Shown piece by piece: positions 37,230 to 46,068 of a stretch of DNA of 60,083 nt (position 1 is the first letter of the stretch; each line of letters opens with the position of its first letter). Location of the stretch: contig JAAXGT010000091.1 of NCBI GenBank assembly GCA_012271205.1, positions 1 through 60,083 of the forward strand, written 5' to 3'. A program made the position numbers and the translations under genes. The DNA comes from Rhodothermales bacterium. GTDB lineage: Bacteria; Bacteroidota; Rhodothermia; Rhodothermales; Bin80. The notes beneath the pieces were generated by a model. That model was not told the origin of the DNA. It worked only from the letters and a program-made list of their open reading frames with translations, and searched no databases.

Positions 37230-38116
37230 TGTGCCGGTACCAAGCCGGGATGCAGCAGGCGCGCCATTTCCCATGCTCCCGTGACAAGCCGTGGGCCGGG
37301 GCGCAAGTACCTGTCCGCTGGAACGCCGTACACGCGACCTCCGGTCACGGCCGGCACCACGTCCCATGTCGGATGATACTCCAGCAAGCTTGTTGGCAAG
37401 TAGCCGGACCCAAACGCGCCCAGGATCACCTCAGGTTGTTCAAAGAGTACGAATTCATCTGTGAGCACCGGTGATCGTGATTCCAGATCAACGGTTATGC
37501 TTGAGCCGCCGGCAAGGGCAATCATGTCGTGAATGTAACTGCCTTGACCAAAAGCATAAAGTGTAACGTCGCTGATCAGAAAGAGTGTTGACGGTCGCTC
37601 CTCTAATTCCTCCGTGAGTACGCGCAATTGCGCCAGCGAGCGGGTGAGCGAGTCGGCCAGCTGGTCTGCTGCCGAGGCGGTATTCAGCAGTGCGCCCGCA
37701 TCGCGAATAGTCCTCGCGATGTCCTCAAGGCGGCTTACTGAGAAGAAATACACAGGCACGCCCACCGCTTCGAGCGTCGCAGCATCATTTGGACTGTTGA
37801 CCTGGTCAGAAGCCAGGGCCAAGTCCGGTTCCAGTGAGAGTACCACCTCAAAGTCGACCGGAAGCGCACTGAAACGCGGCAAGTTGTCCACTTCCGGTGG
37901 AAAATCATCTGCATCAGTTACCCCCGCGATCAAAGAGCCGGCACCCGCAGCGAATACGATTTCGGTAACGCTGGGAGCCAGCGTCACAACCCGCGTGGGT
38001 ACGCTTGACAAGTAGACCGTGCGTCCGAGGTCATCGGTGACTTGGTTGGACCGATCCGGTCCACGCCCGCAACCGGCGGCCCAGAAGCAGAGCACAAATA
38101 GTACAATAAGGCGCAT
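37226..38116 (-). CDS. Helical-backbone metal/cobalamin-binding lipoprotein (BtuF/FecB family)
   Basis: 296-residue substrate-binding protein for the BtuC-like permease. ATG 38116 gives a lipoprotein signal with FWAAGCGR; the frame extends eight codons farther to 38140. Family markers are [34 protein letters not shown] and a long central helix ([16 protein letters not shown]). The [14 protein letters not shown] pattern is typical of BtuF-like proteins, so cobalamin is the best guess, with siderophore or haem as alternatives. Confidence 0.88.
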   Translation of the reverse strand: MRLIVLFVLCFWAAGCGRGPDRSNQVTDDLGRTVYLSSVPTRVVTLAPSVTEIVFAAGAGSLIAGVTDADDFPPEVDNLPRFSALPVDFEVVLSLEPDLALASDQVNSPNDAATLEAVGVPVYFFSVSRLEDIARTIRDAGALLNTASAADQLADSLTRSLAQLRVLTEELEERPSTLFLISDVTLYAFGQGSYIHDMIALAGGSSITVDLESRSPVLTDEFVLFEQPEVILGAFGSGYLPTSLLEYHPTWDVVPAVTGGRVYGVPADRYLRPGPRLVTGAWEMARLLHPGLVPAQ

Positions 38117-38240
38117 GATTACAGGATTGGGTGGCACCATGGAATGTCCTGCAAGTTACATTAAGCTCAAGAAGCACAGAATATGGCGAACGCTCTGGAT
38201 ATGGCCTTCCAGCTGGCTGTCTGACGATTACATCCACACT

Positions 38241-38969
38241 ATGCTGCACAGTATGGAGGATGCCGGTGCGTGCCAGGCAGGTCTCAGCTCTGCTGAAGCC
38301 TTGGTCAGGGACTTCAACCTGGCGCGGATGATTGATCACACGGCACTTAAACCTGAAACCACTGACGCGGACGTACACATCTTGTGCCAGGAAGCCAGGC
38401 GGTACTGTTTTGCGGCCGTGTGTATTCCGCCCTGTAATGTGACGGATGCTGCGCGGTGGCTGCAGGGCAGCGAAGTGGCGGTGTGCACCGTAATCGGATT
38501 CCCGCTGGGGGCTAGTCGATCGGACGTGAAGGCGGCCGAGGCCGCGCGGGCGGTGCGCGACGGGGCAGGCGAAATTGATGTGGTAATCGGTATAGGCCGA
38601 ATGAAAAGCGGCAAGTATAACGTGGTTGAAGAAGATATTCGTGCCGTAGTCGAAGCAGCACACGGTGTGGGTGGCGGCCAAATCCTGATCAAGGTTATAT
38701 TGGAGACGGTGCTTCTAACCGATGAGGAGAAGGTTATGGCCTGCAAACTGGCTCGAAACGCGGGGGCTGACTTTGTAAAAACGTCCACGGGCTTTGCGCG
38801 CGGTGGTGCCACTGAAGCAGATGTCATATTGATGCGGAAGACTGTGGGTGAAAGTATGGGGGTCAAGGCATCAGGTGGTATTCGAACGCCCGAAGATGCG
38901 GCCAAGATGATACGCAGCGGTGCCACGCGGATTGGCACCAGCGCGTCTGTAGCAATCGTCCGAGGATAG
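38241..38969 (+). CDS. deoC: Deoxyribose-phosphate aldolase
   Basis: 242-residue class I aldolase splitting 2-deoxyribose 5-phosphate into glyceraldehyde 3-phosphate and acetaldehyde. I use ATG 38241; ATG 38253 is also possible, and the longer open frame upstream overlaps the divergent binding-protein gene. The Schiff-base Lys is Lys180 in FVKTSTGFA, the partner Lys sits in [10 protein letters not shown], and the substrate-binding DHTALKPET is at about 32-40. All active-site residues are present. It is followed 13 bp later by a SPOR lipoprotein gene. Confidence 0.95.
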   Translation: MLHSMEDAGACQAGLSSAEALVRDFNLARMIDHTALKPETTDADVHILCQEARRYCFAAVCIPPCNVTDAARWLQGSEVAVCTVIGFPLGASRSDVKAAEAARAVRDGAGEIDVVIGIGRMKSGKYNVVEEDIRAVVEAAHGVGGGQILIKVILETVLLTDEEKVMACKLARNAGADFVKTSTGFARGGATEADVILMRKTVGESMGVKASGGIRTPEDAAKMIRSGATRIGTSASVAIVRG

Positions 38970-38982
38970 GCTTGGCGTGTAC

Positions 38983-39522
38983 ATGAAAAAGCAGGGGACT
39001 CTTGTCTTGGTGTTTCTGGCGATTGTGGCGGGGTGCGCGGGTCCGGCTTCACGCACTGTGCTTGTAGATGACCAAGACAAAAACCAGGTTGCGATCAACT
39101 GGGCCGAACATGAGGACTTCGATGTTTTGACCTATGCTGAAGAGCAGCCCTCTCCAAGGCCGGTTATTGAGCACGACGCGCCCGCGGCCCTCTTGGCCGG
39201 TACACTGGGGAAACGTGGTGTGCCCGGCCAGCAGGCTGGCTTCAGGATCCAGATTCTGTCCACACAGGACAGGGAGGAGGCCGATCAGGTCGCGGCGCAG
39301 GCTGTAGCATGGTGGCAGCAACTGGCGGCCGAAGGTGCACTGGAAGATGTGTATCCTGGGCCCGAATCAACGCCTCCAGTGTACCAGGATTTCCGGGCTC
39401 CCTACTACCGGGTTCGGGTAGGCAATTTTGTACTGCGAGCACAGGCGGAGCGAATGCTGCCCGTGGTTGAAGACCGCTACGCCAGTGCCTTTATTGCTCC
39501 CGATCAGATCGTGATCAAATAG
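38983..39522 (+). CDS. SPOR-domain lipoprotein
   Basis: 179 residues from ATG 38983 (an in-frame GTG lies two codons upstream). The N-terminus MKKQGTLVLVFLAIVAGC is a lipoprotein signal with the lipobox Cys at about residue 18. The last about 90 residues are a SPOR domain (GFRIQILSTQDREEADQVAA, YYRVRVGNFVLRAQAERML), which binds denuded glycan strands of peptidoglycan at division sites. It is convergent with dapD, with stops eight bases apart. Confidence 0.87.
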   Translation: MKKQGTLVLVFLAIVAGCAGPASRTVLVDDQDKNQVAINWAEHEDFDVLTYAEEQPSPRPVIEHDAPAALLAGTLGKRGVPGQQAGFRIQILSTQDREEADQVAAQAVAWWQQLAAEGALEDVYPGPESTPPVYQDFRAPYYRVRVGNFVLRAQAERMLPVVEDRYASAFIAPDQIVIK

Positions 39523-39530
39523 CTGCCGTA

Positions 39531-40337
39531 CTACCTGAGCGCGTCTTCAAGCACGGTTGCGGCGTCGGTTTTCGCGTCCCGGTACTTGACAATCACGGGT
39601 GTGTACAGCGAGAGTCCCTGCGATCTTCCAAAGGACGAGGTCACCGCACGCGCACCGGGGACTACCACCGCACGCGCCGGCACTTCCCGGCTGGATAGGA
39701 TACACTCGTTAACCAGGTCATAGATGCGAGTGGAGCCGGTAAGCGTCACATCTGGCGCGAGCACTGCCCCGGTTCGAACGACGACCCCCTCATACAGGCC
39801 GCAGCCGCCGCCGACAAAAACGTCGTCCTCCACTATAACCGGCAATGCACCCGCAGGCTCGAGCACACCGCCGACTTGGGCGGCGGCGGAAAGGTGCACA
39901 CGTTTGCCGATCTGGGCACAACTGCCCACTAGCGCATGCGAGTCGATCATCGTGCCTTCGTCGACATACGCACCCGTATTGATATACATGGGTGGCATGC
40001 AGATAACGCCGGGGGCAACATAGGAACCGGTACGGATGGCAGAGCCGCCTGGCACCAGGCGTACCCTGTCTTCAAGCCGAAGAGACTTGAGGGGAAATGT
40101 GTGCTTATCAAAAAAGGGAGCCCTGTCATGGCCGGCTGCCGTTAGTCGTCCTAGCCGGAATCCCATGAGGAGACCCTGCTTGACCCAAGCATGTGTCTGC
40201 CACATTCCGTCGTCCTGACGTGAGGCAGCGCGTATTTGCCCCCGATTCAAAGCATCGACCAGCGCATTGAACGTGCGCTCAGTTTCCACCGGGTCGCCAC
40301 TTGCAAGGCACTCGGCCACACGCACTTCCAAGCTCAT
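39531..40337 (-). CDS. dapD: Tetrahydrodipicolinate N-succinyltransferase
   Basis: 268-residue left-handed beta-helix acyltransferase of lysine/meso-diaminopimelate synthesis, succinylating tetrahydrodipicolinate with succinyl-CoA. Hexapeptide repeats fill the centre (IRTGSYVAPGVICMPPMYIN, TGAYVDEGTMIDSHALVGSC, AQIGKRVHLSAAAQVGGVLE). The C-terminal arm (SSFGRSQGLSLYTPVIVKYR) is typical. Its ATG shares one base with the stop of the upstream glucokinase gene (TAATG), so the two are coupled. Confidence 0.95.
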   Translation of the reverse strand: MSLEVRVAECLASGDPVETERTFNALVDALNRGQIRAASRQDDGMWQTHAWVKQGLLMGFRLGRLTAAGHDRAPFFDKHTFPLKSLRLEDRVRLVPGGSAIRTGSYVAPGVICMPPMYINTGAYVDEGTMIDSHALVGSCAQIGKRVHLSAAAQVGGVLEPAGALPVIVEDDVFVGGGCGLYEGVVVRTGAVLAPDVTLTGSTRIYDLVNECILSSREVPARAVVVPGARAVTSSFGRSQGLSLYTPVIVKYRDAKTDAATVLEDALR

Positions 40338-41083
40338 TACTTTCTCAGTTTCCGTGCCGCACAGGCTGCCCCAATGATGCCGGCCTCATTCTGGAGCAGG
40401 GCGGGAACAAGTTCGGCACTGGTTTTAAGCAAATGGAGATATTGCGCAGTGCGCTTGGGACGACTGATTCCGCCGCCCAGAACGATCAGATCCGGATCAA
40501 GCAAAAACTCGGCATAGGACAAATAGGCCTGAAAGCGCTCAGCCCAGGCGCGCCACGTTAACGCGTCGCGTTTCCTGGCGCTGTTCGCCGCCCAAGCCTC
40601 GGCTATGGTGCCCCGCATGCGCAAGTGACCTAATTCCGTATTCGGCACCAGTCTGGAATTCACAAACAGACTCGAGCCAATGCCCGTGCCAACCGTGAGC
40701 ACGAGTACAGTTCCGCGATGGTCCTTTCCGGCCCCGAAGGTTATTTCGGCCAGTCCGGCTGCGTCCGCGTCGTTGATTACGGCTACCTTGCAGCCGGTGG
40801 CCTTGGCGAACAGCTTTCGCGCATTGGTACCGATCCACGAGTCGTCTATGTTGGCAGCGGTCTTGGCCACACCCTCCTTGACGCGGAAAGGCATGGCTAG
40901 TCCGATGGGACCACGCCAGGAAAACTGCTCTGTGACCGCCCGCACGGTAGCGGCGACATCACCCGGGTGGGCACCCGGGGGGGTCACCAGTCGAAAACGA
41001 TCGTGCACGAGGCGTCCTGTTGAAACATCGACGGGTGCGCCCTTTATGCCACTTCCGCCAACGTCAATTCCAAGTATGATCAC
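40337..41083 (-). CDS. ppgK: Polyphosphate glucokinase (ROK family)
   Basis: 248-residue sugar kinase that phosphorylates glucose using polyphosphate (and ATP). It matches the PpgK pattern closely: GIDVGGSGIKGAPVDVSTG at the start, AANIDDSWIGTNA, NDADAAGLAEITFGAGKDHR, LTVGTGIGSSLFVN and PNTELGHLRMRG. The C-terminal LIVLGGGISRP and LQNEAGIIGAA follow. The usual ROK zinc-site Cys cluster is absent, as expected for this subfamily. It is translated just ahead of dapD. Confidence 0.9.
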   Translation of the reverse strand: MIILGIDVGGSGIKGAPVDVSTGRLVHDRFRLVTPPGAHPGDVAATVRAVTEQFSWRGPIGLAMPFRVKEGVAKTAANIDDSWIGTNARKLFAKATGCKVAVINDADAAGLAEITFGAGKDHRGTVLVLTVGTGIGSSLFVNSRLVPNTELGHLRMRGTIAEAWAANSARKRDALTWRAWAERFQAYLSYAEFLLDPDLIVLGGGISRPKRTAQYLHLLKTSAELVPALLQNEAGIIGAACAARKLRK

Positions 41084-41199
41084 GGCTGCAGTCTTCGAAT
41101 CCGGCAGATATTACGGGGCTGAAGATACATAGACCCGGCAAATCGCACCGAATCTGTCCGTCAGGCGTATATTCACCCTTTGATCGTAAGAATGGCACC

Positions 41200-41307
41200 A
41201 TGTTGCGAATTGTATTGTTTGTACTCGTGGCCGGATGTCTGACCTTTGGTGCATGCCAGTGTTCAGACAAACCGAAAACGGTCCCAGTGCAAACTCATGC
41301 CCTGTAA
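41200..41307 (+). CDS. Very small putative lipoprotein ahead of dnaG
   Basis: 35 residues from ATG 41200: MLRIVLFVLVAGCLTFGACQ, then CSDKPKTVPVQTHAL. A hydrophobic signal is followed by a lipobox-like LTFGAC, so it may be a minimal lipoprotein resembling entericidin-type peptides. It stands 15 bp before dnaG and diverges from ppgK. It has no usable family match; its size makes chance possible. Confidence 0.45.
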   Translation: MLRIVLFVLVAGCLTFGACQCSDKPKTVPVQTHAL

Positions 41308-41322
41308 TTCGGGCGGAATCAG

Positions 41323-43152
41323 ATGCTGATTCCGAACCATATCGTGGTCGAGGTACGTGAGGCCTCACCCATTCTTGATATCGTGCAGGATCATGTGCGG
41401 CTCAGGAAGCAGGGGCGGAATTGGGTAGGCTTGTGTCCTTTCCATGGAGAGCGCACGGCTTCTTTCAACGTCCATCCCGGAAAAGGCATTTTTAAGTGTT
41501 TCGGGTGCGGCAAAGGGGGTGATGTTATCCAGTTCGTTATGGAAATCGAGCGGTGGGATTTTCCGCAAGCGGTGCGCTTTTTGGCCCAGCGGGCCGGGAT
41601 CACCATACCAGAGAGCGGACAGGAATCGAGCGATAAACGGGAACCGCTCTACAATGCTCTGCGCTTTGCCACAAGATTCTTCCATTCGCAACTCAGAAAT
41701 ACCAGCGAAGGGCATGAAGCCGGTCGGTATTTGACCAATCGCGGCATCAGCCCGGAAACGATAAAGCGTTTCGGGATTGGTTACGCCCCGGACCGCTGGG
41801 ATGCCTTATTTCAAGCGGCCCGAGCCGAGCACATCAAGCCGGAAATCTTGCAAGCGGCCGGCTTGGTCGTGGCGCGGGACAGGGGCGGTTACTATGATCG
41901 ATTTCGGGGGCGCGTAATCTTTCCGATTTCATCCCACGTAGGCAAAGTCATTGGTTTTGGCGGGCGGAGACTCTTCGACAGGAGCGACACGCCCAAGTAC
42001 ATCAACAGTCCCGAAACGCAAGTGTATCATAAGAGTCGGGTGTTGTACGGATTGCTTCAGGGCAAACAATCCGTACGCAAAGCCGGAGAAGTGATTCTGG
42101 TTGAGGGATACACGGACGTGCTGGCGCTGCACCAGGCCGGCGTGGAAAATACGGTGGCTTGCTGCGGTACGGCGATCACACCGGAACAGGTAAAGCTGCT
42201 TAGCCGGTTCGCCAATCGCATAGTGCTTGTTTATGACGGGGACACGGCGGGCATTGACGCAACAAAGCGGGCGCTGGAGACCGTATTTGCCCAAGGCGTC
42301 GTGGCGTCTGTGGTGAGCCTGCCTGCGGGGCGCGATCCCGACGAGTTTGTGCGGGAATCCGGGCCGGAGGCGTTCTTGAAGTACTTGCAGGACCGGAAGG
42401 AGGACATCGTCAAATTCATACATGGCGCCGCGCTCTGCCACGGTGGCTTGAATTCACTGGAGTCTGTAGCCTATCACGCTGAGCAGGTTCTTCGCCTTAT
42501 TGTAAATCTTCCAGACCCGCTTTTAAGACAGCTCTATGTCCGTCGGGTAAGTGCGCAGTTTGCCGTGCCTGAAGACCAATTGACTAAAAAGCTGAAGCAG
42601 CTGCACGTGCCGGCTCAGGTGCCGGTTGATGTGTCTGCGCAGTCGCCGGCCGTGGTTTTGATGACTGTTCCAGAGATGGCGCTACTGCGAATCATGATTG
42701 AGCACGGAGGCCCCATGATTGAATTCATTATGGGGCGTATGAATCCCGGCGAGTTTAGTGAAGGGTCCGCGCGCCATATTGTGGAGCGGCTCCTTGCGCT
42801 ATACAAAGAACAGGGTGGCGAAACCAAGGCGGCAATCGATCGAGGTATGCTGATGCTGGATCCTTCGGCAAACCACGTGCTGGCACACGTCATGATGGAT
42901 GAATATCAGCCTTCCAAGAACTGGGAAACCAAGAATATCCGTGTCCCGCGGATAAACGAGGACACAAGGCGCGTGGCCCTAGATGCGATACAACAGGTGA
43001 AGATAAAGCGCGTCAACGAGCGGCTGGAGGCACTGAAGCGAACGATCGTTCAGGCGGCCTCCGGCAGCGAGGAACAAATGCGCTACCAGGCGCAGCTCTT
43101 AGACTTGTTAAAGCTCCGGCGCGAGCTGAAAAGCGGGGGATACTTTAAGTAA
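41323..43152 (+). CDS. dnaG: DNA primase
   Basis: 609-residue bacterial primase that lays RNA primers at the replication fork. The N-terminal zinc ribbon is CPFH at 38-41 with FKCFGCGKGGD near 58-68. The RNA-polymerase/TOPRIM core shows IGFGGRRLFD, ILVEGYTDVLALHQAGVENT and LVYDGDTAGIDA. The C-terminal helicase-binding region is shorter and divergent (about residue 450 on). The start ATG 41323 gives the expected PNHIVVEVREASPILDIVQD opening. It is followed ten bases later by a methyltransferase-like gene. Confidence 0.97.
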   Translation: MLIPNHIVVEVREASPILDIVQDHVRLRKQGRNWVGLCPFHGERTASFNVHPGKGIFKCFGCGKGGDVIQFVMEIERWDFPQAVRFLAQRAGITIPESGQESSDKREPLYNALRFATRFFHSQLRNTSEGHEAGRYLTNRGISPETIKRFGIGYAPDRWDALFQAARAEHIKPEILQAAGLVVARDRGGYYDRFRGRVIFPISSHVGKVIGFGGRRLFDRSDTPKYINSPETQVYHKSRVLYGLLQGKQSVRKAGEVILVEGYTDVLALHQAGVENTVACCGTAITPEQVKLLSRFANRIVLVYDGDTAGIDATKRALETVFAQGVVASVVSLPAGRDPDEFVRESGPEAFLKYLQDRKEDIVKFIHGAALCHGGLNSLESVAYHAEQVLRLIVNLPDPLLRQLYVRRVSAQFAVPEDQLTKKLKQLHVPAQVPVDVSAQSPAVVLMTVPEMALLRIMIEHGGPMIEFIMGRMNPGEFSEGSARHIVERLLALYKEQGGETKAAIDRGMLMLDPSANHVLAHVMMDEYQPSKNWETKNIRVPRINEDTRRVALDAIQQVKIKRVNERLEALKRTIVQAASGSEEQMRYQAQLLDLLKLRRELKSGGYFK

Positions 43153-43162
43153 TCAATTCCCG

Positions 43163-43930
43163 ATGCCCGAATTCTGGCGGACCCGGGTGCCGCAGTATGT
43201 GCGCCTCATGGGATATGTGGGTGGCCAGCGGCGTCTTGCTGCGAGGGGCAAGCGGTGTCGAATGCAGTGGAGGGCCCATGTATTGCGCAGCCGTGGGCTG
43301 ATGGTGGAAGCGGCCAACCACTGTTCCAGCCACGATCGGGTGCTAGTAGTGGGGTCCGGTCCGCTCCACGACATTCCTGTTGCACAGCTAAGTGCACGCT
43401 TTCGGGAGGTGGTCTTGCTTGACCTGGTGCATCTGCGTGGCGCACGTAGTGAGGTGCAGCGGTATCCTAATGTGCGGCTCGTACAGGGGGATGTCACGGG
43501 GGTAGCGGAGCAGGTGTTTGTGCGGCGTTCGCTATCGGTATGGCCAAGCGAGACGTGGGACTCCAACTATGACCTTATTATAAGTGCCAACGTCCTTTCC
43601 CAATTGCCGCTTGCGCCCTGCCAGTTCGTGCATGTTTCGGACACTGAAAAAACTACGTTTGCGCAGCGCATCGTTCGCGACCATATAAACTGGCTCTCAA
43701 AAGCGCGGGGACAGGTTTGTCTGATCACTGATGTGGAGAGACAGTACTGGAAATGTGGTCTGCTGCAGTGTGCGCACCCACTCTTATGGGGTTTCGCACT
43801 TCCTTCCGGCGCTTGTGAATGGATGTGGGATTTAGGGCCAAAGCCAGAGATGGATCCTGACTGCGATATAAGGCACAAGGTGCTGGCGTATGAGTCGTTC
43901 CCTAAAACGCACTGCTTCGCAAGCGAATAG
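43163..43930 (+). CDS. Class I SAM-dependent methyltransferase-like protein
   Basis: 255 residues. The central Rossmann motif is VLVVGSGPLHDIPVAQLSAR (motif I, about 60-79), followed by REVVLLDLVHLRGAR, whose acidic residue would hold the SAM ribose, and VRLVQGDVTG. YDLIISANVLSQLPLAPCQF is the motif IV-like segment. No target is evident. It lies ten bases after dnaG and about 120 bp before a CDF transporter gene. I recognise the fold but not a named family. Confidence 0.65.
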   Translation: MPEFWRTRVPQYVRLMGYVGGQRRLAARGKRCRMQWRAHVLRSRGLMVEAANHCSSHDRVLVVGSGPLHDIPVAQLSARFREVVLLDLVHLRGARSEVQRYPNVRLVQGDVTGVAEQVFVRRSLSVWPSETWDSNYDLIISANVLSQLPLAPCQFVHVSDTEKTTFAQRIVRDHINWLSKARGQVCLITDVERQYWKCGLLQCAHPLLWGFALPSGACEWMWDLGPKPEMDPDCDIRHKVLAYESFPKTHCFASE

Positions 43931-44047
43931 TCATACGCCCAACGCAGCGTGCTGACTGCGCTTGGGGTGTTGTTTACCTCCGACCTTCTGTTGAAAGGGA
44001 GCAAGAGTCGTGATATCTTACCACATCTACTGACCCTCGATCTTTGG

Positions 44048-45085
44048 ATGTCCCACGACCACAGCGGTCACGACCACAGCCATGATCATGGCGGTCACGA
44101 CCACAGCCATGATCACGGCGGTCACGACCACAGCCATGATCATGGCCATGGCGGGGTATTCAGTGGCGGTCATTCGCATGATTTGCGAGGTGCGAGCAAG
44201 CGGCATTTAAAGTATGCCCTGTTCCTCATTCTCGGCTACATGTTCGTCGAGGTAGTCGGGGGCGTACTATCTGGAAGCTTGGCCCTGATCGCGGATGCTG
44301 GTCACATGCTTACCGATGCTGCGTCCATTGCGCTCGCGTTGGTCGCGATGTATTATGCCGAGCGTGCGGCCACGGCCAAACACACCTACGGCTTTCAGCG
44401 ATTTGAAATTCTGGCGGCTCTGGCCAATGCGCTTACACTCTGGTTGATTGTTGCGGTAATTCTGCACCAGGCTTATCAGCGCCTGTCTTCGCCCCCGGAG
44501 ATTGAAGGGGGCCTCATGCTGGCAGTCGGCTTTGTCGGGCTTCTGGTAAACGTGGGGGCCGCTGTCATCCTGCACAAATCAGTCAGCCACAGCGTAAACG
44601 TGGAAGGGGCCTACCAGCATGTGATCGCGGACCTTTTGGGTTCGGTCGGGGTCGTGATTTCGGGCGTGTTGATCTGGGCGTTCGGCTGGCAACTGGCCGA
44701 CTTGATCGTGACTGTAGTGCTGAGTCTTCTAATCCTGTGGGGGACTTGGGGTTTGCTTTCACGCGTTGTGCATGTGCTCTTGGAGGGCGTGCCCAAGCAT
44801 ATTGATGTTCACAAAATGTGCCGGGCGATTGAAGAGCTGCCCGGCGTTGCACTCATTCACGATATTCATGTTTGGACGCTTTCTCCAGGAAGTGATGCAT
44901 TGACGGCCCATGTCCTGATTGATCCGGAATACGAGGGCAAGCAGGACGGGATATTGCTCAAGTTGCGCCAAGTCATAAGCGGAGACTATGGCATAGGGCA
45001 CTTGACGATCCAACTGGAAACACAACTTACTGGATGTACCGAAGACCATCACGTAGACAACCTGTTGGCTCTTGCGGAAATGTAG
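44048..45085 (+). CDS. Cation diffusion facilitator (zinc/cobalt/cadmium exporter) with His-rich N-terminus
   Basis: 345-residue CzcD/ZitB-type divalent-metal/proton antiporter. ATG 44048 opens a cytoplasmic His/Asp tail (MSHDHSGHDHSHDHGGHDHS). Six transmembrane helices follow, with the zinc-site HxxxD in SLALIADAGHMLTDAASIAL (helix 2) and in AYQHVIADLLGSVGVVISGV (helix 5). A C-terminal metal-chaperone-like domain (DIHVWTLSPGSDALTAHVLI) completes it. The upstream open frame to 43949 was not used. A His-rich small protein follows 150 bp downstream, suggesting a metal-homeostasis pair. Confidence 0.93.
   Translation: MSHDHSGHDHSHDHGGHDHSHDHGGHDHSHDHGHGGVFSGGHSHDLRGASKRHLKYALFLILGYMFVEVVGGVLSGSLALIADAGHMLTDAASIALALVAMYYAERAATAKHTYGFQRFEILAALANALTLWLIVAVILHQAYQRLSSPPEIEGGLMLAVGFVGLLVNVGAAVILHKSVSHSVNVEGAYQHVIADLLGSVGVVISGVLIWAFGWQLADLIVTVVLSLLILWGTWGLLSRVVHVLLEGVPKHIDVHKMCRAIEELPGVALIHDIHVWTLSPGSDALTAHVLIDPEYEGKQDGILLKLRQVISGDYGIGHLTIQLETQLTGCTEDHHVDNLLALAEM
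44066..44146 (+). repeat. Three 27-bp tandem repeats encoding the His-rich tail
   Basis: Three near-identical 27-base units (44066-44092, 44093-44119, 44120-44146) encode the GHDHSHDHG repeat of the CDF protein. Only one third-position difference (GATCAT against GATCAC) separates the middle copy. Such short in-frame repeats can gain or lose copies and alter the metal-buffering tail. Confidence 0.85.
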
Positions 45086-45236
45086 GAGACACAATAATAT
45101 TGCCTCCACGAAAGTCTCTAATTCGTGAAAGCGGCTGTTTTGGAAGCGGAATGGACTTTAGTATATTCTGTGCCTAACACCAATAATGCAGTACTCCAGC
45201 TGCTTTCCGTAACGTATCACTAACCGGTTATCTCAA

Positions 45237-45584
45237 ATGTCTGATCATCATACACACTCCCACACGGACCACACTCACGGCGACGATTGTGGCCACACTG
45301 CCATCAAGCATGGTGATCACTACGATTACCTGCATGACGGGCATATGCATCACCCACACGAAGACCATTCGGACGAGCATTCTCTCGAAGTGTCGGATGC
45401 GAATCCGGATGCATGCTCATCAGGCCACGATTGCTCTGGGCATGATGACAGTCACGTACATGGGGACGACTGTGGTCACGAAGCCGTTCCTCATGGCGAT
45501 CACACTGATTATTTGGTAGACGGTCACCTTCATCACCAGCACGAAGGTCACTGCGACCATCACGGTGTAGTAGAGACGGCATAA
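45237..45584 (+). CDS. Small His/Asp-rich metal-binding protein with internal duplication
   Basis: 115 residues, strongly enriched in His and Asp and without a signal peptide. The pattern HGDDCGHxAxxHGDHxDYLx followed by DGHxHHxHExHxDxH occurs twice, at about 14-48 and 74-108, so the protein is an internal duplication with two conserved Cys. It probably buffers or delivers zinc, nickel or cobalt in the cytoplasm. It lies downstream of the CDF exporter with a 151-bp spacer that may carry its own promoter. Related repeats are seen in bacterial metal-handling proteins; exact metal unknown. Confidence 0.75.
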   Translation: MSDHHTHSHTDHTHGDDCGHTAIKHGDHYDYLHDGHMHHPHEDHSDEHSLEVSDANPDACSSGHDCSGHDDSHVHGDDCGHEAVPHGDHTDYLVDGHLHHQHEGHCDHHGVVETA

Positions 45585-45590
45585 GTAGGC

Positions 45591-45614
45591 CGGCCCAGGT
45601 GGTGCCACTGGCCG
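45591..45614. terminator. GC-rich hairpin between convergent genes
   Basis: CGGCCCAGGTGG (45591-45602) can pair with CCACTGGCCG (45605-45614) with two bulges. It lies between the stop of the His-rich protein gene and the stop of the convergent SxtJ-type gene. There is no T-run on either side, so a terminator is only a suggestion. Confidence 0.3.
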
Positions 45615-45651
45615 CAAAGTGGTTTCTGACTGTGTTTCGGCCTTGGTCTTA

Positions 45652-46068
45652 TTAATAGTATCGCTCCAAGCGCTCACTGGAGTCAGGGTCATATGACTTC
45701 TGGATCCAGTACGTATCCCGATTGCGATTTATCTTTCGCCGGAGTGGGTCCCGCCCGGTCAAGCGCATTATAAGACCGATGGGCGTGATCATAAGGAAAA
45801 AAACGGCGGTGAGGATTACGTGCGTCATAACGAAGCCGAGCGCAAGGGCGAACGCCATCCAAGGTACATAGAGTGGTCGCAGAAATCGTGGCGCGCACAG
45901 GCCCAGAAGGATCAGCAGCGTGCCAGCCGCGAAAATTCCCCAACCAATCCCATCTCCCTTCCACAGGAGCACACCTGCAATGAGGGTGGCTACAAGCCCA
46001 ACGAGCAGGCCGAAGGAGCGGAGCTTCGACCGCGAAGTATCCAGGCGCTTTATTTCGTTGAGTATCAC
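45652..46068 (-). CDS. SxtJ-family membrane protein
   Basis: 138 residues with three to four hydrophobic helices. The pattern SKLRSFGLLVGLVATLIAGV, LWKGDGIGWGIFAAGTLLI, VPWMAFALALGFVMTHVILT, and the conserved TPIGLIMRLTGRDPLRRK followed by SYW-like (TYWIQKS) end matches SxtJ-like proteins, named from the saxitoxin cluster but common in bacteria beside carbamoyltransferase genes. Its function is unknown. The start directly abuts the stop of the upstream peptidase C26 gene (46068/46069), the last gene of the dnaE operon. Confidence 0.8.
   Translation of the reverse strand: MILNEIKRLDTSRSKLRSFGLLVGLVATLIAGVLLWKGDGIGWGIFAAGTLLILLGLCAPRFLRPLYVPWMAFALALGFVMTHVILTAVFFLMITPIGLIMRLTGRDPLRRKINRNRDTYWIQKSYDPDSSERLERYY

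Noticed and set aside
40337-41083. ROK kinase as the missing KDG kinase of the alginate pathway
   Set aside because: It matches polyphosphate glucokinase throughout and sits in an operon with dapD far from the island.
44066-44146. CRISPR-like repeat
   Set aside because: The units are contiguous with no spacers and encode an in-frame His-rich tail.
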